From Hydrangea macrophylla (lineage: Eukaryota; Streptophyta; Magnoliopsida; Cornales; Hydrangeaceae), in the NCBI GenBank assembly GCA_033977485.1, contig CM066988.1, positions 75,321,169 through 75,385,168 on the forward strand: a DNA stretch of 64,000 nt, read 5' to 3'. Within the stretch, counting starts at the first letter, position 1. Each line of letters opens with the position of its first letter. A program made the translations under genes and the position numbers. Under the pieces are notes generated by a model. That model was not told the DNA's origin. It saw only the letters and a list, made by a program, of their open reading frames with translations, and did not search any database. Shown piece by piece: positions 1 to 11,415 of this stretch.

Positions 1-221
1 AAGGCTCCTTCCTCTCTCGTACCAAAACCCCGAGCCAAGTTCTTTGGTTATGAAGGACCGGTGCCCTTTATCCATTTGGGTGAGTCAAATTTGGGTTTCT
101 TGGTTCCCTAAAGACCAAGTGGCGACTCTGTATCTGTTTTCAACAGACCTTTTCTCTTTCCTTGATTCAAAATCAAACGAATTTCAAAACCTAACGAAGC
201 GGTGGAAGCCCGGTGTCCACA
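1..221 (+). repeat. 3' end of the outer Tat 5' LTR (cut by window edge)
   Basis: It matches the last 221 bases of the LTRs ending at 11394, 30090 and 39443, and ends in TCCACA. About 3 kb of this LTR lies before the window. The PBS follows after a 3-base spacer. Confidence 0.9.
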
Positions 222-224
222 ATC

Positions 225-242
225 TGGCGACTCTGCTGGGGA
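225..242 (+). other. Primer binding site of the outer Tat
   Basis: TGGCGACTCTGCTGGGGA starts three bases after the LTR end. This string is of the tRNA-Arg type reported for Ogre/Tat elements. It is the site where tRNA primes minus-strand DNA synthesis. Confidence 0.75.
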
Positions 243-1462
243 TTTTTATTTTAAAGCAAAATAATACAGAGGTTTGACTCATAAGAAGCATCCTTAAAAT
301 CATCTTTTTACTGTGTTTGGTTCACCGCATTGCACTCTTGCATTCCCTCCCTCCGACTGTGTCTGAAACGCGGCGCTGACATTGTTCAGGTCTTGCTGTG
401 CCAGGGCACAAGTCACCGTTGATACTGTACCTTCCAAGGTATATCAAAAATAGTAAAAACCTCCGTACTGTCTCCCTGACGGTATATTGGAACTCTCGTC
501 AATGGACCCTCTTTGACTAAACCCAGCCTTTGCATATAGATTCCTGTAGAACCTTTCGTAGGACTGTTCATTTATCTTTTCAGATAGGACAATGTAAAAT
601 AACTGCTGTATGCCATGATGGGATTACCTGAGCGGTGTAGACGTTTATGTGGCATAGAACAGAACCTCTTTATTATGATTCCAAAGGCAATCACTCACAT
701 GTAATTACATTGAGTTGACCTGCCTAGGTACCATGACAAGGATGTCTGCCCCATGCTCACAAAGATATACACTGCAAACCTTGTTTATTGGTCCTAAGAC
801 ATAGGAGTATGAAAACCTGCTAGACGGTATGATCACTATCACCACATTAACCCGTTTCTCCCAGAAACTCTGTCCAGATATCCCAGATATAACCACATTA
901 ACCCGTTTCTCCCAGAAACTCTGTCCAGATATCCCAGATATAACCACATTAACCCGTTTCTCCCAGAAACTCTGTCCAGATATCCCAGATATAACCAGAT
1001 TAACCAGTTTCTCCCGGAAACTCTGTCCAGATATCCCAGATATAACCACATTAACCAGTTTCTCCCAGAAACTCTGTCCAAAATTCCCGAAGTATCTCGG
1101 AAATCCATGTTATCCCTTGGTGATCATACTGGAAAGTAAGGTTAGCACACTCTGTATGGCTAGGACCTTATTTGTTTAGCTGCTATCTGTTAGAAATAGA
1201 AGCATCATATAGATTAGGGCTTACATCCGCATGCTTGTCCCATTTGATGCACCATTCCCCATCAATCTGCACGCACTATTTCGAGTCGGTCCACATCACT
1301 ATCTTTGTCTGCCTAAAGTCACCACTGTCAAAGATCTAATCTAGTCCTCTCAAAATCTGTCAGGTTAGTATAGATTCCCAAGGTCAGCAGTCAGGGTCCT
1401 TTTCGTGGGTCAGGAGTTCGGATAATCGGTTAATCAGAATCAGTCCGACAGCTTGCTTCAGC
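243..1462 (+). other. Untranslated leader of the outer Tat
   Basis: About 1.2 kb lie between the PBS and the Gag start. I see no long ORF of the Ogre ORF1 type. The leader holds the 51-bp tandem array at 841-1085 and is otherwise unique. It aligns throughout with 11416-12738 of the inner copy. Confidence 0.7.
841..1085 (+). repeat. 51-bp tandem repeat in the leader, about 5 units
   Basis: Units start at 841, 892, 943, 994 and 1045 and contain TTAACC, CCCAGAAACTCTGTCC and AGATATCCCAGATATAACC. The unit length is a multiple of three, so several frames stay open on both strands; these are not real genes. The inner copy carries about seven units. Confidence 0.9.
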
Positions 1463-4400
1463 ATGAATAGGGAAGAGTTGGAAAACAAGGTTACTGAATT
1501 GGGAGCGACCATAAGCCAGCAGTCCGACAGCCTAGCCCAGGTTCTGAAGTTCATGGAAGAACTGAAGCAGCGGCGGCCGCAACCTCGGCCCGGGTTTCCA
1601 CCTTCGGAATTTGAACTACCCCCACCTAAGAATAATGGAGAAGAAGACTGGTTTCAGGGGGTTCCACCGTTCGCATACGAGAAAAAGCTCCAAGAAAAGA
1701 TGGACAGGGTTGACAAACTGGAAAGCGTGCTCAGGAAAAGCAAGGGTATCGATGATTACATGTTAGATCTGGAAGGCTTCTTCGAGCCTGTCAAGCTGAA
1801 ACTGCCAGAGAATTTCAAGATGCCTGCTATCGACCGTTTTGACGGAACTGGGAATCCGAAAAGTCATGTGAAGCTATGTATGAGTATCTTCCAATCCATG
1901 GGTTGTACCCACGAACACATTGCGATGTTGTTCCCGCAAACCCTTGCAAAGTCTGCATTATCGTGGTTCCTAACCTTGGAAGCCTCCAAAACCCGGGCCT
2001 GGGAGGACATCGTTCGAGTCTTCATCGATCATTACTCCTACAATCAAGAGCTGGATGTCACCATCAGGGATTTGGAAACAACCCGGCAAAGCAACAATAA
2101 ATCCTTCGCTGCATTTCTGAGCAGATGGAGGAACAAGGTAGCCCAAATGACCCACCGGCCAATCGAGAAAGAACAGGTAAGGATGCTCATCCAGAATCTG
2201 CAGCACCTCTACCATGAGAAATTATTCGTCCAGTCCATTTCCACCTTTGAGGAATTGTTTGAAGTCGGAACCCGGATTGAAGACGCCATCAGAGAAGGAA
2301 AGATAAAAAAGGAAGAGTCCCCGAGTCAGTCCAGAAGACCTAACTACTCCCGGAATCCCCCAGATGTTAATGCCCTTAGCAGCCAACCCATGGCATACCC
2401 TCTTAGACCACACCAACCCTCCAGCCAGGCAAACCCCTCCAATCGCCCCTTCCAGAAAAAGTCCCCTCGCAATTTCGCCAAGCTAGAAATCTCTCTCTCC
2501 TCAGCTTTAGACCGCTTCCTCAAAAAAGGCCATCTCCAACTACTCCAACCCTGAAACACCCCCCTCCCGCCAAACTGCGATATGTCCAAGCGGTGTACCT
2601 ACCACCAAGCCCCAGGCCACAACACTGATGATTGCGTGCGCCTTCGCCATGACATTCAAGACCTTATTTACCGGAACATCATCGAGCCGCCACCAAAGCA
2701 GCCCCATATCACCCAAAATCCTCTACCAAACCACCAAAATGTCAACCTCATTGAGTCCAGCCCCGTACCCTTCAACCCTGCTACTTATACCACCCCCCTA
2801 AGACAACCCTTGCCTTGCATTGACATCCCGGATTCTGTGGGAATTCATCTGATTGAAGGGGAGAATGATGAGTGGCAGCAACAGCTAGACGATGAGCAAG
2901 ACTTGTTCTTTTTGGAAGAGCACGATTTGGGGGTGGTAGACCTCAAATGGTATGATCCCAATGATGAAAGTGACGCTTCTATCTGGGATGAGCCGGAGAA
3001 ACCATATGTGGGAACGGATTGTGATTGGTTCAAAAAGGATGGGACTGTAGAAGGGCCTACTCCTGCTGAAATTGATCACCTGACCAGGTCAGGCCGTCAC
3101 TACCAGCCTCTGTAGCCTACTACTGAAACTATCGAGAAAGGTCCAGTTAAAGACAAGGGGAAGGGTAAGATGGATGAGGTCATCGAAGAAGATAATGAGC
3201 TGATCAAGCAGTTAAAGAAAACCCAAGCACATCTCACGATGTGGGACATCATGGTAACATCCTATAAGCACAGGCAAGCCGTGTTGAATGCCTTGGCTGG
3301 GATTGAAGTCCCCATCGACGCCGCGCCGGAGGACATGGTAGCTTTCTTGGGTGCGCTTACCCCCGACCCAATCATTACATTTTCCGATGAGGACCTGCCA
3401 CCAGAGGGATCCGCACATAACAAGGCATTATATATCACCGTGGGATGTAAGGGACAACAGGTGCCGTTTTGTCTAGTCGACACAGGCTCGGCCTTAAATG
3501 TCTGTGCCCTGAGGACTACCACCGCCTTGGGGGTCAATGTCCTTGACATCACGCCATCTGTGCAATCCGTGAGGGCCTATGACAACACCAGGAGAAATGT
3601 GATGGGAACCGTTTCTCTCCAAATCCGGGTAGGATCCTTGGTGAGCACCGAAATTTTTTAGGTCATGGACATACCTGCCTCTTTCAACTTGCTGATCGAA
3701 AGGCCTTGGTTGCATGTCAACAAAGCCGTATCGTCCACTGTGCATCAAATGATCAAGTACATCCACGAGAAGGAAGTGAAAATCATCCTCGGTAATAGTT
3801 GGGGTAATGAAGCTTTCCCGAACTACGCTCCCGTCTTTGAAATCCAAATACCTGAGTTAGAAGAAGGAGAAATTGGAGGATTCTTCATGGAAGAAGTCCA
3901 CATGATCAATGATGAAGACAGGTTCCCTGAGATCCACTCTGCGGTTGTCAACATCGTCCACAAAATGAACTACTTCCCTGGAATGGGATTGGGTCGACGC
4001 CAGCAGGGGATTCGAGAGTTTCCTCAGATCAAAGGACAGCAAGGTACTTTCGGGCTGGGATACAAGCCCACTGAAGAAGACATCGAGCTACAGAGGCCGT
4101 GGAAGAAAAGGGTAAGGGGTCTCCCACCATACCGCAAGACCTTGAATGGACAATTCATCAAAGAAGGGGATAACTTCCCTTACTTTGGGTTCCCTGAACC
4201 CTGGATCCATCAAACCACTGGGAAAAGGCACCCTGGACTTGAAATCTTCGCTGACTGCGAGAGGCCTCCATATCAAGACCCGTTCTATCCCGAAGAAATT
4301 GAGAAAAGCCCAGAGGAAGACTGGTTAAAATACCTAGACACCAAAGCCATCGAGAAGATGTGGGAGGAATCCGTTGAGAAGAAGGAAGAAAAGAGGGCCA

Positions 4401-4840
4401 AGAGCCAAGATGATCAGATCAAGCCAACTGAGGAGGGTCTGAGCAACCAGGCTGTAGAGTCATCTGTCTATATCTCCCTATCCCCTATTCCCCCGGAGTC
4501 TGTACTACCGATTATCGAGTCTGTACCAGAGTCGGCTGCTGTAAGCCCATCACTGTCCAATGTAGTCACTTCACCTATCATGAATGAAATGAAAGACGAT
4601 TCTGCTTACTCCTCTGTGTCTAATACTTGTGAATGCACAGATCCCTCCGAGGATCTCCCAATTGAACTTAAGCAACTAATTGAAAAACCACCTGCTTATG
4701 AAATAATCAAAGATACTTTATCGGTTAACCTAGGTGAAACAGATAATCCCCAAATTGTGCAAATTGGCTCAGCTCTTAATAAAGAAGAAAAAGAAAAATT
4801 AACCCTCTTGCTAAAAGAATTCAAAGATGTTTTTGCTTGA
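1463..4840 (+). pseudogene. gag-protease region, outer Tat (broken)
   Basis: This encodes Gag and aspartic protease of the Tat polyprotein. The start is the ATG in GCATGAATAGG, matching the inner copy at 12739. An N-terminal coiled-coil-like stretch is followed by the retrotransposon Gag core, a CCHC-like knuckle (KRCTYH..PGHNTDDC, near 2590), protease DTGSALNVC (near 3480) and a glycine-rich G-patch-like MGLGRRQQGI (near 3985). Compared with the inner copy, the frame is broken by TGA at 2552-2554 (CGA there), TAG at 3113-3115 (CAG) and TAG at 3659-3661 (CAG), all C-to-T changes. The TGA at 4838-4840 is present in both copies. Confidence 0.9.
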
Positions 4841-6264
4841 TCTTACGAGGACATGCCTGGGGTTGATCCCGACATTATCCAACATCATATTCCCCTCCTC
4901 CCTAATTCTAAACCTATCAAGCAGAAACTGAGGCGCATGAGGCCGGAGTGGGCACTCAGGGTAAAGGAAGAAGTAGAGAAGCAATTCAAGGCAGGATTCA
5001 TCATTGTCACCGAATATCCGGAATGGGTTGCCAATATCGTGCCAGTCCCGAAATAGGATGGAAAAGTTCGTGTGTGCGTCGACTTCCGTGATCTAAACAA
5101 GGCCAGTCCCAAGGATGACTTCCCGCTTCCCCACATTGACGTTTGGGTAGATAACACCGCAGGACATGAGCTACTATCATTCATGGATGGTTTCTCAGGG
5201 TATAATCAGATTCTTATGGCGCCAGAAGATTGGGAAAAGACGACATTCACCACCCCCTGGGGGACCTACTGTTATAGAGTGATGCCTTTCGGGCTTAAGA
5301 ATGCTGGGGCAACCTACCAGAGAGCTGCCACCACTCTGTTGCATGACATGATTCACAAGGAAGTAGAGGTGTACGTAGACGACATGATTGTGAAGTACAA
5401 GGATAGAGAAGGGCACCTAGTGGCACTGGGAAAGTTTTTTGAAAGGTTGCGTAAGTACAAGATGAGGTTGAATCCAAAGAAATGCACTTTCGGCGTGACC
5501 TCCGATAAACTCTTGGGCTTCCTCATCACACAAAGGGGGATAGAGGTGGATCCTTCCAAGATCAAGGCAATCCTAGAAATGACACCACCACGGAATGAAA
5601 AATAGGTAAGGGGGTTCCTCGGAAGAATCCAATTCATCAGCTGCTTCATTTCCAAGCTCACAACTACATGCGATCCTCTGTTCCGATTGTTGAGAAAAGG
5701 GGAGAAGTTCCAATGGGATGACCAATGCCAAGCCGCTTTCGACAAAATAAAAGCCTACCTTCAAAATCCGCCTGTCCTTTCACCACCAACGCCTCATAAG
5801 CCCTTATTCCTTTACCTATCTGTCTCCGAAAATGCCATGGGCTTCATGCTAGCCCAAGAAGGAGAAGAAAGCCACTCCGAAAAAGCCATATACTACCTCA
5901 GCAAGAGGATGACTGGGTATGAGCTCAACTACTCTGCCCTCGAAAAAACGTGTTGGGCCTTGGTTTGGTGCACCCGCCGACTGAGGCACTACATGCTAGC
6001 CTTCCCGGTTGTGTTCATATCCCGCATGGATCCTCTAAAATACCTCCTCGAAAAACCTGCCCTGACCGTTCGTATATCCCGTTGGTTACTCCTACTATCT
6101 GAATTCGATATCAAGTATGTTACAAGCAAATCGGTAAAAGGGAGAACCGTGGCCGAGCATCTTGCGGAACACGCCATTGACTACGAAGAAAGTGGAGACT
6201 TCCCACTCCCGGACGAAAATATCATGGAAATCAAGGAAGAACAATGGAAGTTGTACTTTGATGG
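4841..6264 (+). pseudogene. Reverse transcriptase-RNase H, outer Tat (broken)
   Basis: This holds the RT and first RNase H domains. RT motifs are visible: VCVDFRDLNKASPKD, a FMDGFSGYNQ block with catalytic Asp, MPFGLKNAGATYQ and VYVDDM with the double Asp. The RNase H follows (AIYYLSKRMTGYELNYSALE). Stops TAG at 5054-5056 (AAG in the inner copy) and TAG at 5603-5605 (GAG there) interrupt it. One extra G in the run at 6260-6267 shifts the frame just at the start of the second RNase H. Confidence 0.9.
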
Positions 6265-7976
6265 GGGCAGCCAATATGAAAGGCTACGGGGTAGGAATAA
6301 TCCTAGTATCACCAAACGGGGACCACACCCCGCTGGCAGTCAAGCTCAATTATAACTCCACCAATAACACTGCTGAATATGAAGCGTGCATTCTGGGGAT
6401 GGAAGCGGCCATAGAATTGAGAATTCAAAAGCTAGATGTCTTCGGAGATTCGAATCTCATCGTGTCACAAGCCAGAGGAGAATGGAAGGTGAAGGAAGAG
6501 AGGTTGAAGCCATACCATGACCATCTCGATGAACTTAAGAAGCACTTTGAGAGCATAACGTTCTTCTACTTGCCTAGGGAAGAGAACCAGCTAGCTGATT
6601 CGTTGGCTACCTTAGCCTCCATGATCAAATTTCCTGTGGGAGTCAGGATGATGCCTTTGGTGATTGGGCAAAGGTACGAGCCTTTGTTCAACATGATCGC
6701 TGTAATTGAAGCAGAAGAGAATGAAGCACCGTGGTATCGGGATGTCTGGAACTTCATAGAAAATGGAACGTACCCCCAAGAATCTACCGAAAAAGACAAA
6801 AGGGCCATTCAAAGATTCGCAGCGCAATTCATCATTTGCGGTGGGAAACTGTTGAAGAAAGGATACAACGGTCACAACCTGACTTGTTTGTTTGGGAAGA
6901 GCTCCAGAAGAATGATGGAGGAAGTACACGAGGGGGTATGCGGCCCGCACATGAACGGCCACATGCTGGCCAAGAAAATCGTGAGACAAGGGTACTACTG
7001 GACAACATTGGAGAAAGATTGTTGCGAATACGTGAGAAAGTGTCACAAGTGCCAGATTCATGCAAACATGATGCATGTACCACCGTCCCTTCTATATAGC
7101 ATGACCTCACCTTGGCCATTCTCCACCTGGGGAATTGATATTATCGGTGAAATCATTTCGAAAGCTTCAAATGGAAATCGGTACATTCTGGTGGCCATAG
7201 ACTACTTCACAAAATGGGTAGAAGCTGCATCCTACACCAAGTTGGGAGCCAAGGAAGTGGCCAAATTCATCAAGAGAAATCTCATCTGCCGTTATGGAGT
7301 TCCCCATGAGATTATTTCGGATAACGAAAGTCATTTCAAAGCAGAAGTTAGGGATCTGTTTGAGGAATACAAAATCACTTATCACAAGTCATCACCATAC
7401 AGACCGCAAACCAATGGGGCGGTCGAGGCCGCAAACAAGAATGTTAAGGCCATACTGCAGAAATCAGCCGATACTTACAAAGACTGGCATGAAAAGCTAC
7501 CGTTCGCACTTTGGGGATACAGAACCTCGATAAGGACATCCATAGGAACAACCCCTTACTCACTAGTATATGGGATGGAAGCGGTACTTCCGGTCGAGAT
7601 AGAATTACCGTCCCTACGCGTGATGGCAGAATGTGAAATTTCGGAATCAGATTGGTTGAGGAAAAGATATGAAGAATTGGCCCTCATAGATGAAAAGCGC
7701 CTAGCGGCAGTCGACCATGTTCGAATCTATCAAAAGAGGATAGCCCGTGCTTTCAACAAAAGGGTTCGTCCGAGGAAGATCGTCAAGGGTGACCTTGTCC
7801 TTAAGGAGTTGCGAGCTCCGATTTTTGATCCCCGTGGGAATTTTAAACCTAAATGGGTCGGCCCTTACATCGTCAAGACTGTTCTTTTCGGAGGAGCAAC
7901 TTATCTCATGGACCTCGATGGTGTCGAATTCAAAGAACCAATCAACATGGATCGCCTCAAAAAGTACTATGCTTGA
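6265..7976 (+). pseudogene. aRNase H-integrase, outer Tat (frame-shifted from RT)
   Basis: This is the C-terminal part of Pol, open from about 6265 to the TGA at 7974-7976 but out of frame with the upstream RT. It starts with the second, archaeal-type RNase H that marks the Tat group (NNTAEYEACILGMEAA, then FGDSNLIVSQARGEW). The integrase follows with its zinc-binding region (CHKCQIHAN) and the catalytic D, D, E blocks WGIDIIGE, ISDNESHFK and QTNGAVEAANKN. The usual SDNG is SDNE here, one sign of decay. It matches 17540-19251 of the inner copy closely. Confidence 0.9.
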
Positions 7977-8118
7977 CTATAAAATAACCATTTCTTTCAA
8001 GCCTTGCCTTGAACTACGCTCGACCTGATTCCCACTCGGGGATACGTAGGCAACCACATCGGTTCGGTCGCTCCACCAACAAAAATAACCATTTCTTTCA
8101 AGCCTTGCCTTGAACTAC
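7977..8118 (+). repeat. Post-integrase repeats, cut by inner Tat insertion
   Basis: About 100-bp repeats start with CCATTTCTTTCAAGCCTTGCC and carry a conserved stem-loop block at 8011-8052 (GAACTACG, then CCC..CTCGGGG, then TACGTAGGCA). A second block begins at 8111 and is interrupted after ACTAC at 8118 by the inner element. It continues at 30096. Confidence 0.85.
8114..8118 (+). other. Target-site duplication (left), inner Tat
   Basis: ACTAC immediately precedes TGTAGACACC of the inner 5' LTR. The same five bases follow the 3' LTR at 30091-30095. A 5-bp duplication is the size expected for Ty3/Gypsy integrase. Confidence 0.9.
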
Positions 8119-8408
8119 TGTAGACACCCCATTTTGTCGGCTATCAGATTTAGGAGACCCATAGCTTGGTGGTTCACAATGATCGAAAAAGACTTAAAAG
8201 ACTCTTGGAAGTTAGTCCTGTCTCTCAGAATGCTCAGAATGACCAAAATGCCCCCTGAAAGCCCGAAAACTCCCAGATTTGGTCCCAAAAGTTCTGGAAG
8301 CATGCTACGTCGTAAGAAAAATGATAAAATGAGCTTTTAAGTAAAATCAAATAAAATCGTCAACTCCCAGAGACCCCCGGAAGACCCGGAAGTTCCGTAA
8401 AGTCCTCA

Positions 8409-8474
8409 TTGACCAGTTGACCAAGGTTTGACCAGGTTTGACCAAGGTTTGACCAAGGTTGACTAAATTTGACC
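8409..8474 (+). promoter_or_regulatory. W-box array in LTR U3
   Basis: TTGACC occurs at 8409, 8417, 8428, 8438, 8449 and 8469, with TTGACT at 8459. Most lie 10-11 bases apart and all are in the same orientation. TTGAC[C/T] is the core bound by WRKY transcription factors. Three more (TTGACC, TTGACC, TTGACT) lie at about 8601-8627. Use as an enhancer is inference. Confidence 0.6.
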
Positions 8475-8984
8475 GAAATCATCCGAATTCGCCGGAATCA
8501 TTAGAAAAGTATTAAAATGAGTTTCAAAAGAGAATCGAGCGAAAACGTCAACTCCTGGGAGCCCCCGGAGATTCCCAGAACTTCCCGGGAATCCCAGGTT
8601 TGACCAGCTTGACCAAGATTTGACTTTGGAATCGGGGCACCAAAACAATTTTCAAATATTTTTCATGGATACTAGAGGTCAATAGCTTTCCAACGATATA
8701 ACGCACATAATCCCTGGATTTAAAAACGAATTTATTATGGATTTCCAAAGCCAAAAAAGGCGATCAAATCGTCTTTTATCGCGAATACCGTAAACCTTTT
8801 CAAAGTGATCTATCCCCGAACTATTTTTTATGTAAAGTAGACTCCATTACCTTTCCAACGGTATATTACAACCTCAATTTGGAGTTCGTACGCATTTTCT
8901 GTGAATTTCGGACGAAATAGGGTCTTTTCGCGAATACCGAAACTTCAGAGGGCCTAAACAGCATTATCTGGACGGGGGAGGAGC

Positions 8985-9023
8985 AGTGCCGCCGCGGCAC
9001 TGGCCCAGTGCCGTCGCGGTACT
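8985..9023 (+). repeat. GC-rich hairpin repeat in LTR U3, 2 units
   Basis: AGTGCCGCCGCGGCACT can fold on itself (AGTGCCG pairs with CGGCACT) and is followed by a second, mutated unit. The copy number differs between the LTRs of this family (1 to 3). Confidence 0.7.
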
Positions 9024-9167
9024 CCCCTCCAGAGCAGTTTATTTTTGTAATTTGTTTTGTGGTCCCATTTTGATTAATCAAAAACCAAAACGACATAGTT
9101 TTATGATTTCAGATGTTTGGAGCCAATGGGAATACTTTCTAAATCCCAAAACCACCCCAAGTTGGCC

Positions 9168-9175
9168 TATATAAA
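9168..9175 (+). promoter_or_regulatory. TATA box of the inner 5' LTR
   Basis: TATATAAA lies in GGCCTATATAAACACCCC, about 60 bases after CCAAT in GAGCCAATGGG. It is conserved in the other two LTR copies that extend this far. It is the likely RNA polymerase II promoter for the genomic RNA. Confidence 0.75.
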
Positions 9176-11127
9176 CACCCCATTACTCTTCATTTTGGGG
9201 GAGTCAAATAAAAGTTTAGAGAAAGTTTGGGAGAGAAAGTTGTAGAGATAAGGTTAGAATAGAGAAGAAGAAGCTTCCTTCTTTTGATTTTTCAAAACAA
9301 AAGTGAGTTCTAAACTTTGTTTTTACTTCATTACTCCCATTTACTTCAACATTCAATATTCCCAACCACCATTTTAGTGAGCATTCAAGAGAGTGGATGC
9401 TTCTTCCATGTCTAGTGTCATTACATATGAGTGAAACACCAATCTATAAGTCTCATGCTTCATGAATATCATCTATTGATCATCATCTACTTGCTTGTTT
9501 ATTTATTGTTCATCTCTTCTTATCTCATTTCTTTTTGATTTTTTTTTATTTACTTACTAGTTCATCATCATCTAAGTGATGACATGAAGTTTGGGGTGAG
9601 TGAATCCTTATGGATAGTAGCCCTTGACCTCAAAAACATGTTTGATAGATGATGATCATAACCTCAATACTTCCAAGGTATTCTTGAAATGTATTGAAGT
9701 TATGTTCAAAAGATAAAAATAAATCTCTCCAACAATCTTGGAGGTTCTTGATGATGAGTTTGATGTTGGCATTTTAAGTGGCTATAATCCTCATTGAGTA
9801 TTAAAAATATGTTTTCAAAACATTTATTTCAAAACCCCTCTCAATCCTTCTCATTTTGGTTAATTTCAAGAAACAAAACCTTGTTTTCCCCAAAATCTTC
9901 AAAATAATGGGTCAAAACAGTGAGTGAGTTGAGTTCAAAGATTTCTCTAGAACTCAATACTCAACATATGGATGCAAGGCCACTTGGAAAGTCTTCCTAA
10001 CCCATTAGAGAATACCCATGATTTTTGGTTTGACTTGGAAGTACATGGAAATGGTCCATTTAGACCCAAACATTCCTTCCAAACATTCTGTTTTTGCTGT
10101 CACAGCAGATAGGTCCACTTCCAACCTCTTTTTCAGAAAACTTTTCCAAACGGGGTGGTCCTAACTTATTTTTCCCTTAAACTTCTATGTCTTAGAAAAC
10201 GTTCTGTATAAAATGGGCCTCTAGATCATTCGTTTTCATTTTCTAAGATTTTCTAACATTTCAGCCGACAGTACGGACTCTGTTTCTCAGTGACCTCTGT
10301 TGTTTATATGATTTTTCTCAATCTGTAATAGTTATTAAGGATTGGCTTTTTGGGTTGTGTTCTAGAAACAATAAGAAACATCTCCATAAAAAATCATGCA
10401 TTGAAAACATTCCTAACCCCTCTTTTCAATTTCCCAAATATCTGGTCACTGTTCTGTCCACTATTCACAGCAAGCACATTTTAACTTTCATTCTTTGTTT
10501 GGATGCTTATATGCCTTCCAAATTAGTTCATATCTTAGGAAGTAGTTCATACTAAATTTTTACATATCCCATATTGATTTCATCCATTCATTCATGCACG
10601 CTTTAGACTTTTAAGCCATCCTAGGAATCCATGAACACAAAACACACTACAACCTTTGCACATTTTAGAATACATACATTGCATTCATGCAAGATTTGGG
10701 GTTTTTGTAACTCTTAATCTAAGAAGATTATAAGGAAAGAACTTGATCACACGTTCATGCTTCCCCCGATCTAATCATCCTTTTTCATCCATCCCGGGGT
10801 TGAGAGGTCTTCTTTTCTCAAAGATTAACATGCATCATACTAGTTTGCTAAGCATATTTTGATTTCTTTGTTTATTTGTTTCAATAACAATTCATGCCCC
10901 CTTTAGATTAGGAAACTTGATTAATTGATATATGATTAGACGATTTTTCCTAGGTTTATTTGTGTGATTTTCACTTTACATTGTATGATATTTGACTTAG
11001 ATTTTATGAATGATATCTTATCTTTTGATCTTCAATTTCAAGATTCTTATGTGATGTAATATACTATCATAGTATTAATCGTCGAACCATTCATAGTATA
11101 AGATGATTATTTGGATGCTAATTGAGG

Positions 11128-11143
11128 CCCGTCGAGAGACGGG
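11128..11143 (+). other. U5 hairpin with GNRA-type loop
   Basis: CCCGTC-GAGA-GACGGG gives a perfect 6-bp stem and a GAGA loop. It is conserved at 29824-29839 and 39179-39194. It lies in the transcribed RNA about 250 bases before the LTR end. Confidence 0.6.
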
Positions 11144-11397
11144 GCGAGTTGAGGGTGTTTTAGTCGCGACAAAGGCTCCTTCCTCTCTCGTACCAAAACC
11201 CCGAGCCAAGTTCTTTGGTTATGAAGGACCGGTGCCCTTTATCCGTTTGGGTGAGTCAAAAATTAGGTTTTTTGGTTCCTTAAAGACTAAGTGGCGACTC
11301 TGTATCTGTTTTCAACAGACCTTTTCTCTTTCCTTGATTCAAAATCAAACGAGTTTCGAAAACAAAACGAAGCGGTGGAATCCCGGTATCCACAATC

Positions 11398-11415
11398 TGG
11401 CGACTCTGCTGGAGA
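11398..11415 (+). other. Primer binding site of the inner Tat
   Basis: TGGCGACTCTGCTGGAGA lies three bases after the LTR end. It is the tRNA-Arg-type site, with one A in place of G relative to the outer copy. Confidence 0.75.

Larger units (their letters stand above)
1..8118 (+). mobile_element. Outer Tat-lineage Ty3/Gypsy element, left part
   Basis: This is the left half of an older retrotransposon: LTR end, PBS, leader and gag-pol. It stops at base 8118, where a younger copy of the same family is inserted, and resumes at 30091. The two halves are assigned to each other because the LTR end at 1-221 and the LTR end at 39223-39443 share variants absent from the inner copy (CATTTGGG, AACCTAACG, GCCCGGTGTCC), and because ACTAC is duplicated at 8114-8118 and 30091-30095. 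The lineage call rests on the dual RNase H, the Gag zinc knuckle and the G-patch-like segment after protease, all typical of Tat/Ogre elements. Confidence 0.9.
8119..11394 (+). repeat. 5' LTR of the inner Tat (3.28 kb)
   Basis: It begins TGTAGACACCCC and ends GGTATCCACA. A TATA box at 9168 puts U3 at about 1.05 kb, leaving over 2 kb of R-U5. U3 holds a W-box array (8409-8474) and a GC-rich hairpin (8985-9023); U5 holds a tetraloop hairpin (11128-11143). Small ORFs inside are not conserved as proteins. Confidence 0.93.

Noticed and set aside
841..1085. CRISPR-like array
   Set aside because: Units are contiguous with no unique spacers, inside a plant retrotransposon leader.
705..1179. Overlapping ORFs on both strands in the outer leader (also 11885-12398)
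   Set aside because: They are produced by the 51-bp tandem repeat, whose length is a multiple of three.
10355..10555. ORF in the LTR (also 28976-29302)
   Set aside because: It is not kept in equal form in the other LTR copies, has no known motif and lies in AT-rich U5.
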